A stretch of DNA of 64,000 bases from Hemileia vastatrix (taxonomy: Eukaryota; Basidiomycota; Pucciniomycetes; Pucciniales; Zaghouaniaceae). This document shows positions 1 to 11,546 of the stretch, piece by piece (within the stretch, counting starts at the first letter, position 1; each line of letters starts with the position of its first letter). The notes under the pieces were generated by a model. The model had not been told where the DNA came from. It did not search any database and saw only the letters and a program-made list of their open reading frames with translations. The stretch lies in the NCBI GenBank assembly GCA_030280995.1, contig JASXTE010000007.1, positions 8,175,501 through 8,239,500 of the forward strand. The letters run 5' to 3'. Position numbers and translations under genes: made by a program.

Positions 1-3000
1 TCTTCCACAAATACCACCACTTTCTCCCTCAGCACAATAACGTGCAACAATAACTTCTTTTCCTCATCAGACAACCACCCATCAGGACCAAAATTAAAAG
101 CTTTCAACCTTTCCACAGTCACTCTAGCAGTTTCCACAAAATCAGGAGGATTCAAACCCACGGGCATAGGCTCATGGACAGTCCTAATCTTCTGAGCTAC
201 CTTCTTATGCTTTGCAGCTGCCCCTTCCACTTGAGTTATCTTCAGGATATCTTCACCACTAGACTTTGAACAAGAACCAAGGGTTTCCCCATTTCTCACA
301 TGTGTGGCCAAGGCAATGTTTTTTAAAGGTGTAGAAAAAACCCTAGTGGTGCACAATTGGGAGGACTTACTTTTAGACCCCAATCTCACCACTACAAAAC
401 TTTTCCAAAATTCCACATCTCCATCCTCACTTCCATCTTCTAAATATTCAAATCTTGATTCATCTGCTGAATCAAATCTTCTAAAATCATGCAGTTTAAC
501 CTCATGCCGTAGGCCCAAAAATTGATCTTGAAAATCTTCATTCTTCAAAATTTTGTGCAGTTTAACCTCATGCTGGAGGTCCAAAAATTGATCTTTCTGA
601 TCTTCACAAAAATATTTCTTTTCTTCTTTGTTAATTATCTTTAGATTTTTTTCTTGATTTTCTTCAGTTATCTTGAAATTTTTATTTTCTTTCCTTGAGT
701 TTTCTTCTATCCTACAAAAATAACCAGGGGTTTCCCCAATGCTCACAGATGTGGCCAAGGTAATGTTTTTGAAAGGTGTAGAAGAAACCCTGGCGGTGCA
801 ACATTGGGAGGACTTACTTTTAGACCACAATATCACCACTCCACAGCTTTTTGGCATATTTTTCAATAAAGATATATAACAAATCTTCTTATTTAAACTT
901 TAATTAAAAGTAATTGAGAATTTTGAGAGAGAACAGATACTTGATAAAAAACTTGAAGAATACTGGAAGAGAAGAGAAACATTAAAAAGAGGAAGTTGAA
1001 AATCCACTTGGTATATCTCCAAGGGAGCTGACCTACTACAATCTAGGATTTCCTCATTTTGGGGAGAGGTTGTAGCACTTGGGTGATCAGCCCTCATCAC
1101 TCTATAAAAGACATACTCACACTAGAGCCTGAGCCACACTCCATAAAACCAGAGGCAGCACCCACTTCTCTTCTTCTCCTAAAACAATCCATGCACTGGC
1201 ACATTGACAACAAACCAGGCCTGGTCTCCCAACCATCCTCTCCAGGAGATGATAACCTCATGTCAAGCCTCTTTTCATCTTCACCAGTCAACTCCAAACT
1301 GATTCCCAAACCAAATTGATAGCCAATTCTTGCTTGAAAATCCATCAAGAATGGCCCACCCAAAACAGCTTTTACTGTTCCTTTGGAAATATAAAAATGA
1401 GCCTTCCCTGAAGCTCCACCAACATCCAAATTCACAAACTCAGATATTCCAACCAATTCAGTGACATGGCCACCAATCCCTTTCAAATTTCCACCAATAC
1501 CTGCTTTGATGGGGAGGCCCAGATGAGTTACCTCAACCAAAGAAATCAGGTTAATCTGAGAACCTGAATCCACCAATGCCCTAGCCTCCCTGCCATTCAG
1601 AGTGACATTGACATAACCCAGAGGTGCAAAAAAATGAGTTTCCAAACCCTCACCAAATTTTTTAGCAGAATCACAAATGTATTCTACCTCCCCAGGAGAA
1701 ACCCTTCTCCTGGTAAACAACTTTTTCTGCCTATCAGCCAGCCCAGGACTGATAGCATACAATTCCCCACAAGTAAGGAACACCTGACCCTGATTCATCC
1801 TTTCCAGGACAGAGTCCATAACATTAACTTGGCCAGAAACCACTGGACTCTCAAAGTGAGCTCTTTGCTTCACTACCTTGGTCCTAGAAAATTCTTGAGG
1901 ACCAGAACCACCAACAGAATTACCATCAACAGGAATCAAACCAGATCCCTGACCAGAACCTCTAACTCTAGAAGGCTTTGGCAATGAAGCCAAAGGGAAA
2001 TCCTCCTCAGAGTCAGAATAAACATCCATAGGCATTGTCTAACCATTCATGTCCAATTCTCCAAAACTAGGGGGGCCCAAATCAGCTATATCCTTCTGCA
2101 TCTTATACAGCTCCTCTTTGCTGCACTTCTTCCTAGCTTCACTCAGATTAGGATCCACCTTTGAAGCCTTAGGCTTTGGTTGGGCCTGAGAACTGCTCTT
2201 AGGCCTTCCCACCTTTCCTGTTTCCACGCCATAAACACCAGCCAAGAATTCACCACTTCACTTTCCACCACAAGAATACAACTCCAAACCACCAAAGCAA
2301 GATGTAAATGAGACTCTATTATCCTCTTTTCCCTTGCCCTTGCCAACATCTCCATCTTTAACAGAAGAAGGAGCCTCATTAGGCAACTCTTCAAACCTTG
2401 GTCTCCTTGAGTTGACATTATGTCTCCTCATCACCAATTCCACTGGTGCCTGACCATTGTTAGGCTTCACAAAATAACCATCTGGGAGCTTGAACACTTT
2501 CCCATCAAATTCCACCTTCCCTTCAGACACATCCATATTCAGTCCCCAACAATAATTGGACTTGTGGCCCTTCCTGCTGCAATAAGAGCAGACCCAAGGA
2601 TCACTCCTGCCAGCCCTCCTATCATAATCTCTAGGCTGAGAAGGAGCCTTATTGGCCTTCTGAGCCTCCCAAGCAAAAATATGTAGCTGTTTTGTCAGAT
2701 CAGCCGACTGCTCCACTACTGGATCAACCTCCTTAGGCTTCTCAGGAGCCTCTCCCTTGTTCACATTTTCTTTCTTCCTAGACTCCTCCACATCTTCAGC
2801 AAAAGCTTTACTGAAATTGCTAACATACTTGGTGCTAGCTTCTTGGCAAGAATCCACTGCCAAAAGTCTCAGATGAGCCTCCACAAACTCCTTCACCACA
2901 GAAAGAGCAGGCAATTTCTGATTCCCATTAGAAAAATATTCATCTCATCCTTACTTGCCAGCTCCTTCAGCACATCAAGCCTGACATTCCTAGCCAGAGA

Positions 3001-3498
3001 AGACCAGAAAATATCCCTTTCAGAGTCAGTACTCTCCAACTCCTGCATATCCACCAAATAATCCACCACTGGCTCCAAATGAGCCAGAAACTTCCTATAA
3101 GTATGGAGGTTATCAACCCCTCTATAAGATTGCCATTCACTTGCAATCATATTTAGATCCACCATAGAGTACCAGGATCCCCACCTGTCTATCATCTGCA
3201 GACACAAATTTTTCCAATATTTCCTCCTATAAACCTCCATAGCAGCAACCTCCTTCACCAGAGCCCTTTCACCAGTGTAGAAGATGACTTGCTTCACCAT
3301 GTCCAAGTGAGAAGCACCATCCATGTTCCCAGAAGACTCAAACAGCTCCAGAAACAACTTCACATCCTCCCCCATAAAAATAGGTACCTTCCAGGACTTG
3401 ATCCTGACAGAAGGCCTAACAAAAACAGGAGGATTACCTTACTCAGCAGCACCAACAGTGCCACTACCACCACTAGAGAGCAAGGGTCCAGAAGCCAT
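1..3498 (-). pseudogene. Ty3/gypsy element A: gag, protease and start of pol, broken, runs off left edge
   Basis: This is the 5' half of an LTR retrotransposon read on the minus strand. Gag begins at the ATG at 3498, is interrupted by a TAA at 3439-3441, and changes frame near 2900. A classical CX2CX4HX4C zinc knuckle (YCSRKGH core) lies near 2548-2594. An aspartic protease motif (LVDSGS) follows at about 1540-1590, in a frame ending at 1097. From 299 down to position 1 a further open frame with an ERL...DEEKKLL pattern matches the spacer that precedes reverse transcriptase in basidiomycete gypsy elements; reverse transcriptase itself would lie left of the window. Positions 278-420 and 720-865 are duplicate copies of about 140 bp, and a smaller duplication occupies 488-592. 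Stops and frame changes make it non-functional as it stands, unless some breaks are introns or programmed shifts. Confidence 0.8.
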
Positions 3499-3586
3499 GG
3501 TCCAATTGATTCCAGAAAACCAATCTCCAACCACATAAGAGAGTCTGAAAGTAACAAAAAAATCCAAAAATCTAAAAAATCCTCTT

Positions 3587-3602
3587 CCCATGTTGGGCAC
3601 CA
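3587..3602 (-). other. Putative primer binding site of element A
   Basis: Four bases inside the 5' LTR the minus strand reads TGGTGCCCAACATGGG. It starts with TGG, as expected for a site pairing with the CCA end of a tRNA primer. I cannot name the tRNA. Confidence 0.5.
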
Positions 3603-3606
3603 GAAA

Positions 3607-4786
3607 TGTAGAAAATCCTATAGTACTAGCTGTAGGCCTTGACCAAGGGAGTTGGAGTAAAACTGGAGAGAAATACCAGGTGAGATTTATTTGCTACAGA
3701 AAATTAGAGACTGTTACTATACCCCTTCCAACACACTTCTTGACTGCTTAACAAGTCAAGACAGTAGCAAATAGCAGACCACTGAGAACCAAAGAACCAG
3801 AAACCAGAAATGCAGAAAGATCCACACCAGAAAACCAAAACACTGTGCACTTCACTACGCAATATAGGGGGTGGACTTGCTAGCAAGTCCCCAACCTGAA
3901 CTCAGACAGAACTCAGATGGAACTCATACTGAACTCATACTGAACTCTACTTGAAGACCCACCTAAAACTGTTCTTCTGAGTGGTGTTCATCCCTGATTG
4001 TATGGTTCCTTTGTCAATAGCTCAATGTGTGTTCAATCTGTGGTGAATTTGAGTTAAATGAAGAACTAACCTTGCAACAAACACAGCCAATTGTGGCCAA
4101 AAAAAACAGTGATATATTACCCAGATGGTTGTATGATATCTAAAGTTCCCTTATCTACTGTATGAACACACAGACCAGCCATCTAACATCTATGCACAGA
4201 AACTAATTTTGGCACTGTAGACAGCCAAATTGATTAAAAACCCTCTAGAAACGCTGCCCAGCCTTCTATAACTGAGACAGGCAGGCTGCCCAACATTAGG
4301 AGGCCTACCTAGAGGCAACCAGACCTCCCTGAAGGCAGAAAACCACTAAAAACCTCCAATAAAGCCCAAATACTTAGAAAAATCCACCACAACTACTAAA
4401 ACCCTTAAAACACAAAATTAAGCTATGAAAACTTTGAGACATAAAATATAGAGCCAAATTATCTCTACTTAATTGTACTAAGCACTTAACCCTAAGACTT
4501 AAGGTTATCCTGTAAAACACAAAAAACAAAATTAAACAGCTATCTTTTAGAAATGAAAAGTGAGTAAATGACCCCTTAAAACTTGGAATATGAAAAATAT
4601 CATCAAGACATCAAATATAGAGAAACACTAGGGCTATCTAATAGTTGTACCCACATTCCCATAGTCGCAATATTCACTGAATAAAAACCAAAATAAACCT
4701 AATTCTTCAACCAATGTCAATTAAGACATACAAAAAACAGTTCCAAACAGACCAACAAAGGCCTCTGCCAATGTTGGAAGACCACA
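3607..4786 (-). repeat. 5' LTR of gypsy element A
   Basis: On the plus strand it begins TGTAGAAAATCCTATAGTAC and ends AAGACCACA, so the minus strand has TG...CA ends. The LTR at 52058-53149 shares its start, its end and several internal blocks (for example the stretches near 4370-4640 and 52740-52980). A MITE is nested at about 3854-4052, which accounts for part of the length difference. The element's other LTR and target duplication lie outside the window. Confidence 0.82.
3854..4052 (+). mobile_element. Truncated MITE nested in the element A LTR
   Basis: About 200 bp absent from the homologous LTR at 52058. Its left end (ACTACGCAATATAGGGGGTG) carries the 16-nt palindrome GACTTGCTAGCAAGTC at 3874-3889. 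The interior is an inverted copy of 5780-5967. It stops near 4052 in a stretch corresponding to about 5795, so the far terminal inverted repeat is missing. Confidence 0.7.
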
Positions 4787-5680
4787 GCATATATTTCTGC
4801 AAAAAAATCTGCACACAAAATCAGTATCCTGATATTTCAAACATGTTAAAACTGGGTATATAAGTTTTGGCATTTATAAATATCCAATACCACTTTTTTC
4901 TGGCTTTGATTTTTTATTATGCACATATACATTTCACACTGTCAAAAAATTAATGCCAAATGGCATGTAAAAGAGTAGGGAAAATTTCAATATCTCAACT
5001 CTCATATTATTTCTTATTAATTCAAACCAGCCCAGAGAGCCTAGCTTGTGGTTTATTTATTATAGTAGCAAATAATGCTTAAAGCAACATTGGCTGCTCA
5101 AATCTCACCTTAAAACCTCCCAGCCAGTGTTATATGGCTCATAGATAAAAAAAATATATTGCAACCAAAGTTGCTTTTAGTGACTTTGGTTTCCTTAAAA
5201 AATAACTTACAGCCAGTTTTAAACTGGCTGAAAGTCATTAATATAAAAAAAAGCAAGCAAAGTTTCTGCATGCAACTTCTCTTGCTTTTAAACACAACAT
5301 CTTGCAGGCAGTTTTAAAATTTCTGCAAGATGCATTATTAAATTCTGCCAGCTTAAATCTGGAAGCAAAATATATTTTTTATTTTCAAACCCAAGCCACT
5401 TCCTGTGGCTTGGGTTATTTTTTTATGCATTATCAAATTACTACCAGCCAGGCTCCCTCTCTCTGGTAGTGTTATCTGACATTTGAAATTTTAAAAAAAA
5501 TGATTAGTGGAAATATAAAATGCATATTCTTTGATATATTAAGAATTATGAGTGGTAGAGCATTGATGAAGGGATTAATGGCTCAAAAATAAAATGGGCC
5601 ATTGCTGATAAGGAGAGTTCTAGAACAATAGAGATTTTCTATGAAAATGAGATGGGATGGAGTACACTAGGAGGTCTCAA
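4787..5680. other. No gene; contains a run of consecutive hairpins
   Basis: No open frame worth calling. Between 5163 and 5469 a series of unrelated hairpins follow one another: arms 5163-5171/5183-5191 (9 bp), 5210-5219/5221-5230 (10 bp), 5249-5257/5281-5289 (9 bp), 5298-5307/5323-5332 (10 bp), 5388-5399/5405-5416 (12 bp) and 5441-5447/5463-5469 (7 bp). Confidence 0.65.
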
Positions 5681-5682
5681 AC

Positions 5683-5712
5683 TTGATCAAATATGCCACA
5701 AAAACACACCAC
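5683..5712 (+). repeat. Terminal-repeat-like end of a DNA transposon
   Basis: The plus strand begins AGGTCTCAAACTTGATCAAA after an AGG. The reverse complement of 27290-27320 has nearly the same sequence, followed in both by a run of ACACACCA-type bases. It lies about 560 bp before a Harbinger transposase relic, so it may be the end of that element; the partner end was not found nearby. Confidence 0.4.
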
Positions 5713-5729
5713 AAAAAAATTACCAAACA

Positions 5730-5967
5730 CCACACAATATGGGGTGGAAGACTTTCTAGAAAGTCCACAACCTTGGACCCAAACTCACCACATATTGAAC
5801 ACACATTGAGCTATTGACAAAGGAACCATACAATCAGGGATGAACACCACTCAGAAGAACTTTTTTAGGTGGGTTTTCAAGTAGAGTTCAGTATGAGTTC
5901 AGTCTAAGTTCCATCTGAGGTCAGGTTGGGGACTTGCTAGCAAGTCCACCCCCTATATTGCGTAGTG
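5730..5967 (-). mobile_element. MITE with terminal inverted repeats
   Basis: About 238 bp. The left end (ACACAATATGGGGTGG) and the reverse complement of the right end (ACGCAATATAGGGGGTGG) form imperfect inverted repeats. Each end is followed by a 16-nt palindrome: GACTTTCTAGAAAGTC at 5750-5765 and GACTTGCTAGCAAGTC at 5931-5946. It is non-coding. A truncated copy in the opposite orientation sits at 3854-4052. Target duplications are not clear. Confidence 0.7.
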
Positions 5968-5974
5968 AAACAAA

Positions 5975-6044
5975 CCATCAGAAAATGAAATACACCTGCC
6001 CTGGACAGGTGTATTTTGATGGTGTTTTTGACCTCAAAAACACC
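5975..6044. repeat. Two adjoining hairpins
   Basis: Arms 5988-5998/6006-6016 (11 bp, AAATACACCTG) are extended by CCATCA at 5975-5980 with TGATGG at 6017-6022. Next come arms 6021-6030/6035-6044 (10 bp, 4-nt loop). Confidence 0.6.
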
Positions 6045-6249
6045 TTCTTTTTGGCAAAAAAGCCATCAAAACACATCTCTCCTTCATATTGATTAGTCAG
6101 AACTAGGTACAGACAAGCCATCTCCTTAGATTTTTTTTCACCTAATTCTTAAGGGCTTAATATTCAACATGTGAAAAATGTGACTTCCCACCACTTAAGA
6201 AGCCCTGTCATCATACACTCACCCTTAGTCTTCATCACCATTCACTAAC

Positions 6250-6716
6250 ATGCCATTTTCAGTTTGTTGCCAACTTGAGATCACTGCAACTGCTCTAGCC
6301 TTTGATCTAATGGTTAACTCTGATACTGACTCCAATGCTGAACTTGATTTGGCTTACACATGTGACATGCTAGAGAATCACTACTCATTTTCCAGAGCAC
6401 CTTTCATACAACACCAACCACAATTTAACCTTCAGGGTCTTTGCAACACTTCTGATATTAGCTTTAAATAGATATTTTGCACAACCTTGCCTGGATTTCT
6501 CAGTTTACTTGAACTGATAAAAGATCACTCAATTTTCATAAATGATTCTTGTTGTCCACAAAGAGATCCTGCTATCCAAATCTGTGTTGAACTTTGTAAT
6601 TTTAGTTTGAATTGAAATGGTGCCACATTAACCCATCTTGAAAACCTCTTCCAGATCAGAGATGGAAATAAATATTTTGATTGTAAAACAATGCCTTTAA
6701 TCTCTCTTATATACAT
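6250..6716 (+). pseudogene. PIF/Harbinger transposase relic, N-terminal half
   Basis: The first 73 codons open at 6250 with a run of Asp/Ser residues (NSDTDSNAELD) like the N-terminus of the transposase at 44634-45893. After an in-frame stop near 6469 the same alignment continues with LLELIKDHSIFINDS and, further on, NGATLTHLENLF, matching LLELIQDHPIFHNNS and NGAALKRLENVF of the intact copy. Two or more stops and no catalytic region mark it as dead. The end near 5683 may belong to the same element. Confidence 0.6.
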
Positions 6717-6934
6717 TGCATGATTCTAATCTTGCTATTTTTTAAGGTTTCAGTTGATTAAATGTTTTTTATTTAAAGAATAAGTAATGTTTTTCTCTAT
6801 ATCTACATGACTAAAATTCATTCTGGATTTCTATTAATAATTTGGTTAGATATGGTTTTTACACAGCTTCATTAACCAACCGTTATGCACAAGATACATA
6901 AATTCACAAATTTTATTTTTCAAGATCTAGAAAT

Positions 6935-7080
6935 TTGGCAATAACCTCCCCTGCATTTTACTATATTAGGGGGTGGGGATTGCCATTTTTTTTATGTCAA
7001 AATTTTTTTTATGTCTGGAAAAAAAATATTTATGTCAGAAAAAAAAATGGCAATACCTCCCCCTGCGATTTACTGTGGGA
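6935..7080. repeat. Degenerate repeat related to the array at 30760-31180
   Basis: Contains GGCAATAACCTCCCCTGCAT and a second GGCAATACCTCCCCCTGCGA, the complement of the AATGCAGGGGG...TTGCCAAATTTT unit seen four times near 30.8-31.2 kb. Confidence 0.5.
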
Positions 7081-7760
7081 GGTGGTAAAGATTACTAAAT
7101 TTTCATTTTAATTTCATAAATTCTTAAATAATTCAATCAAAAAGATAATCAACCAAGTAAAAGAAATGGGTTCACAATATCACCTGCCAATGATATCAGA
7201 TGTGACTCAAGCCAAAGAAATCATATGACAAGCATTGTATTGAGAATTCATCCATTCAATACCATTAAATGATGAAATGAACACATTTTTACAGCAGCAA
7301 GGCTCAATCACACAAAAGTTTTACTTGATTGATTATCTTTAATAATTGATAATTTAAAAATTTATGAAATAAAAAAAAGGAAAATCTTCTAATTACCATA
7401 TTTAGAACCCCTCCCTAAAGATTTACTAGAAATTGACACTTCACCCCTTGCTTTACTTACCTGTTATATCAGACTTTGGTTGATCTGAAATGAAAAACCA
7501 AAATGAGTAAGCATTTCTCAAGATTCTAAAAAAATGAGTAAACTTTTTACAAGATTCCAAACCAGGAGTTTCCTCGGTAGTTTGATGATTATCTCTTGGA
7601 TTTTTGATTGATGATTTTCCTGAGAAGAGTTCCAAATAGATTTGATGATACCATTTCCTGAAAAAAAATACAAAACATCAACAAATCAGGGAAAAAATGA
7701 TTTATAAAGAAGAAAAATTAAGGAAAAAAATGGTAAAAAAAAGTTGAGGAATTGATATAC
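7081..7760. other. No gene supported
   Basis: AT-rich. Short open stretches (for example 7145-7330 plus and 7453-7635 minus) have a protein-like look but match nothing I recognise. Confidence 0.4.
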
Positions 7761-8936
7761 TGTCAGTGTATGCTAGTATCTAAGTATGATTTAATAGTAA
7801 ATATTAATGGTCCTACTACTTATTGATAAATTATTTCGTGATTGAAATTCAGGGGAAGACTAATAAAATAGTTATTCTCAATATAAACTCACAATACTTG
7901 GATTTATATGCGTGCTAGTGGTGTAAAATAGATCAATAAAATATAGTTATAGCTTATATAAAGATAATATCAATTCATAGAGGATTTATTATATATTTAT
8001 ATATGATAATAATTGTGTTGTAGTGTTTGATTGATGTGTAGTAAGTAAGTGATGTCTAATAACCCATCAAAACCTCCCTTACTTATACCAAAATCCACTG
8101 GAGTGCACAGACCTTCAATCCAGATGATGTCACTTCTATCCCTGGAAATTACAGCACTGTGAGGGCCCATCACCTCCCCATGGTGTCCACTTCAAGAAGA
8201 TTCAACACCCAGACCTCTAGTAAGGACCCTCCATCACAATTAATGATACCACAAACCCATACCATATATAGAATAAACAGATAAAAGCGGATACCATAAA
8301 GAAACAGGTAAAATAACTCATCCAAAGAGAATATAATGAGACCCCAAGCATATAAAGAGACCAAATTAACTTTCCAAGCCCCCAATAACATCCCCAAGCA
8401 TCCATATTAACCCAGTAATGATCTCCCAACCCATAAATTTGTGAAAATCCATCCAAGGAAGCAGATTAAGTTGTCCAAACTGGGTATATGAGCCTTAAAT
8501 AGGTGTATATGCTTGTGTAGGCATAGTGAGTCCACTGAATACGTTCATATGACCTAAAATAAGCAGAAAAACCAAGTTGAAAGGCTATTAAGAGGTTAAA
8601 ACCCACTTATAGACCTAAATATACATAATATATCTACATATTTCACTGAATATGAGGTTTATGTATACATATAAGCTTATGTATGTCAATAATTACTTAA
8701 TATCACTTAAGATAAGTATATTATGACTCCATTAATACCTTAATAAGTATTATTGGGCTATTGATAAGCTATTTAAACTACTATAGGTTATATAATAATG
8801 TAATAATTATATATATGTATTATAACCATATATATAAGTGTTTTAACCTTAAATTTAACTTATAAGCTTAATGCAATTAAGGTTATCTTATTTTAAACAT
8901 AAGAAATACTCATTCCTGGGGATACCTAGGCTGAAA
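7761..8936 (-). repeat. Solo LTR of the chromovirus family
   Basis: It aligns end to end with the 1177-bp LTRs of gypsy 1 (starts TGTCAGTGTATGCTAGTATC, ends CTAGGCTGAAA, where the intact LTR ends GGCTGACA). It is flanked by the direct 5-bp duplication TATAC at 7756-7760 and 8937-8941. No internal region follows, so this is the product of LTR-LTR recombination. It is visibly more diverged than the two LTRs of gypsy 1. Confidence 0.85.
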
Positions 8937-8941
8937 TATAC

Positions 8942-10249
8942 CTTGGGAGTGGTACAAGAAAATTATCAGAAAAAATATGCATATTATGGAATATCAAAAT
9001 TCAAAAATGTAAATTAGTTTACATAAAAAGACTCAACTTTAAAAGTAGATATCTCAGAAACTTCTGAGCCAAAAATGATTCTACTTTCTGTAAATAAAAT
9101 TCATGCCTCTAGAGAACCTGTAATCCAAATAATCTGAGATTTGAATGAGCCAAAATTCAGCAAATGTTAATATTCATCCTCATGAAATAAAAAATTACAA
9201 AATATGAATGACTTATCCAAAACAGATATTTAGCTTATCAAATCAGAGACAAAATCCTGAAGTATGATTTGAAATAGATTGCATAAGCACTATATGCATA
9301 TTATGCAACATTGAACTTAAAAAATGTAAATTATTCTATGAAACAAGACTCAACTTTGGAAGCAGATATCTCAGCAACCACTAGACCAAATTCAACGCCG
9401 TTTGCTGGAAATAAAGGCCATGCTTCTGGAGAGTCTTCAAACAAAAGAATATGTTATTTTAATAATCCTAACCCTATTTCTGACTTTTTTTTGACTTAAA
9501 AGAAAATCAAAAAATGGTTATAAAAATTAAATCTGGGGATTATCAATTGGGTAAAAAGATCTATATTAGCTACCTATGTTATTTATAAGTATAATATTTG
9601 TTCAATAGTAAGACCTACTTGAGAAGATTAAAATAAAGCTTATGGAAGTTTGAGCCAAGTTGATGATAAATATCTCATCAATAAGTGAGCCAAATCAGAT
9701 GTTGCTTGGGGATATGAGAGCCAGGCTTCTGGAGAACCTTCTTAAAAAAGGAAATGTGATTTGAGAAAATAAAAAATAAAATAGAAACAATAAAAAACAC
9801 AAATTCAGAAAAAGTAAATCAGTTAAAATTGAAAAAAAGATAGTGGGAGAATGACTTACCTGATGAGATGTCTTCAAAGATGTAAAAGGACCAGATAGAA
9901 GTTCAGAAAGTGATGGATAAAAGAAATAGAAGAAGAGTTAAGGAAGTGAGAGAAGATGAATAAAAGGATATGAGAGATTATTTTAAAAACAGAAAGAATG
10001 AAAAATTATACAATTCCTGAAAATATGCAACTTCATGTTAAGATGATGTACCAAAATGAATACACCAGGTCAAAAGTTAGACAACTTGCAGTCAAGTGGT
10101 TTTTCAGGTATCTTAAAGTAACATCAGAAGTAACCTTTGAAGGAAATTTTAGGCTTAAAGTAGTTACAAGCCAAACCAAAACTGTGAATGTCACTGTACC
10201 AAAAAAAAAAAAAATTAGAAAAATTATATCTCAATGCTTATTGTTGAAG
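8942..10249. repeat. Gene-free stretch with a three-copy ~100-bp repeat
   Basis: Copies begin near 9027, 9341 and 9647, about 310 bp apart. Each has a core like AGATATCTCAGCAACCACTA followed by CCAAAT, a GGAAATAAA-type run, and CTTCTGGAGA. The same motif recurs three times in reverse orientation at 29.57-30.14 kb. The end (about 9960-10060) resembles the non-coding flank of Harbinger elements, with AATATGCAACTTCATG matching 44470-44500. Confidence 0.6.
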
Positions 10250-10254
10250 CTGTC

Positions 10255-11431
10255 TGTCAGTACAGTCTAGTATATAAGTATGATATAATAGTGTTATTTT
10301 ATGGTCCTACTACTTATTAATAAATGATTTAGTGATTAAACCTCAGGGGAAGATTAATAAAATAGTTATACTCAAATAAAACTCACAATACTTGGATTTA
10401 AATGCATGCTAGTGGTGGAAAATAGAAGAATAAAATATAGTTATAGCTTTTATAAAGATAATATCAATTTATAAGGGCTTTATAATATATTTCTGAATAC
10501 TAATAATTGTATTTTAGTGTTTGTTTGAAGTGTAGTAATTGAATGATGATAATAAACCGTCAAAATCCCTCCTTACTTATACCCAAATCCACTGGAGTGC
10601 ACAGACCTTCAATCCAGATGATGTCACTGCTATCCCCGGCAATTACAGCACTGTGAGGGCCCATAACCTCCCCATGGCGTCAACTTCAAGCAGTTTCAAC
10701 ACCCAGACCTCCAGTAAGGACCCTCCATCACTATTAATAATAACACAGAGTCATACCATAAATAGAAATCCCAGATAAAAGCGGATACCATAAAGAAACA
10801 GGTAAAATAAATGATCAAAAAGAGATTTAATGAAACTAAAAGCATATAAAGGAAACAAATAAAATGTCCATGCCCCCAATAACATCCCCAAGCATCCACA
10901 TTAACCCAAAAACATCTTTCCAACCCATAAATCCGTGAATAACCATCCAAGGAAGTAATTTTAGTTGTCCAAACTGGGTGTATGCGCCTGATATAGGTGT
11001 CTATGCTTCTGTAGGCGTTGTGAATCCACTGATTTCGTCCATATGACCTAAAATAAGCAGAAAAACAAAGGTTATAGGCTATTAAGGGGCTAAAACCCAC
11101 TTATATACCTAAATATACATAATATACTGCATATTTCACTGAATATGAGATTTATGTATACATATAAGCTTATGTATGTCAATAATTACTTCATATCACT
11201 TAAGATAAGTATATTATGACTCCATTAACACCTTAATAAGTATTATTAGGCCATGGATAAGCTATTTAAACTATTATAAATTATATAATAGAATAATAAT
11301 TATATATATATATAATAAAATAATATATATTATTATTTTAACCTTATTTTTAAGATATAAGCTTAATCTAGTTAAGGTTATCTTATTTTAAGCATAAGAA
11401 ATACTCAGTCCTAAGGATATTTAGGCTGACA
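10255..11431 (-). repeat. 3' LTR of gypsy 1
   Basis: Starts TGTCAGTACAGTCTAG and ends GGCTGACA on the plus strand, so TGTCAGCC...CTGACA on the minus strand. It holds open stretches of 79 and 134 codons that recur in the other LTR; these follow from LTR identity and are not called as genes. Confidence 0.93.
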
Positions 11432-11452
11432 CTCCCTCACCCCAAAAAAAAC
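11432..11452 (-). other. Polypurine tract of gypsy 1
   Basis: Directly inside the 3' LTR the minus strand reads TTTTTTTTGGGGTGAGGGAG, a suitable plus-strand primer. Gypsy 2 has a related tract (TTTTTTTTGGGTGGGCAAG) in the same place. Confidence 0.6.
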
Positions 11453-11546
11453 AATAAAAAAATGTTAAGACATTTTAATTAATCTTAAGGAATGAAATAA
11501 TAAAATAAAAAATAATTTTTATAATACATATACTGAATGAACAGTA

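Noticed and set aside
10539..10778. 79-codon plus-strand ORF in the LTR (also 18210-18449)
   Set aside because: Opposite-strand frame in LTR DNA, not kept in the solo LTR.
10696..11100. 134-codon minus-strand ORF in the gypsy 1 LTR (also 18367-18771)
   Set aside because: It recurs because the LTRs are near-identical. A partly similar frame in the solo LTR is shifted and shortened; the hydrophobic composition follows AT-rich sequence.
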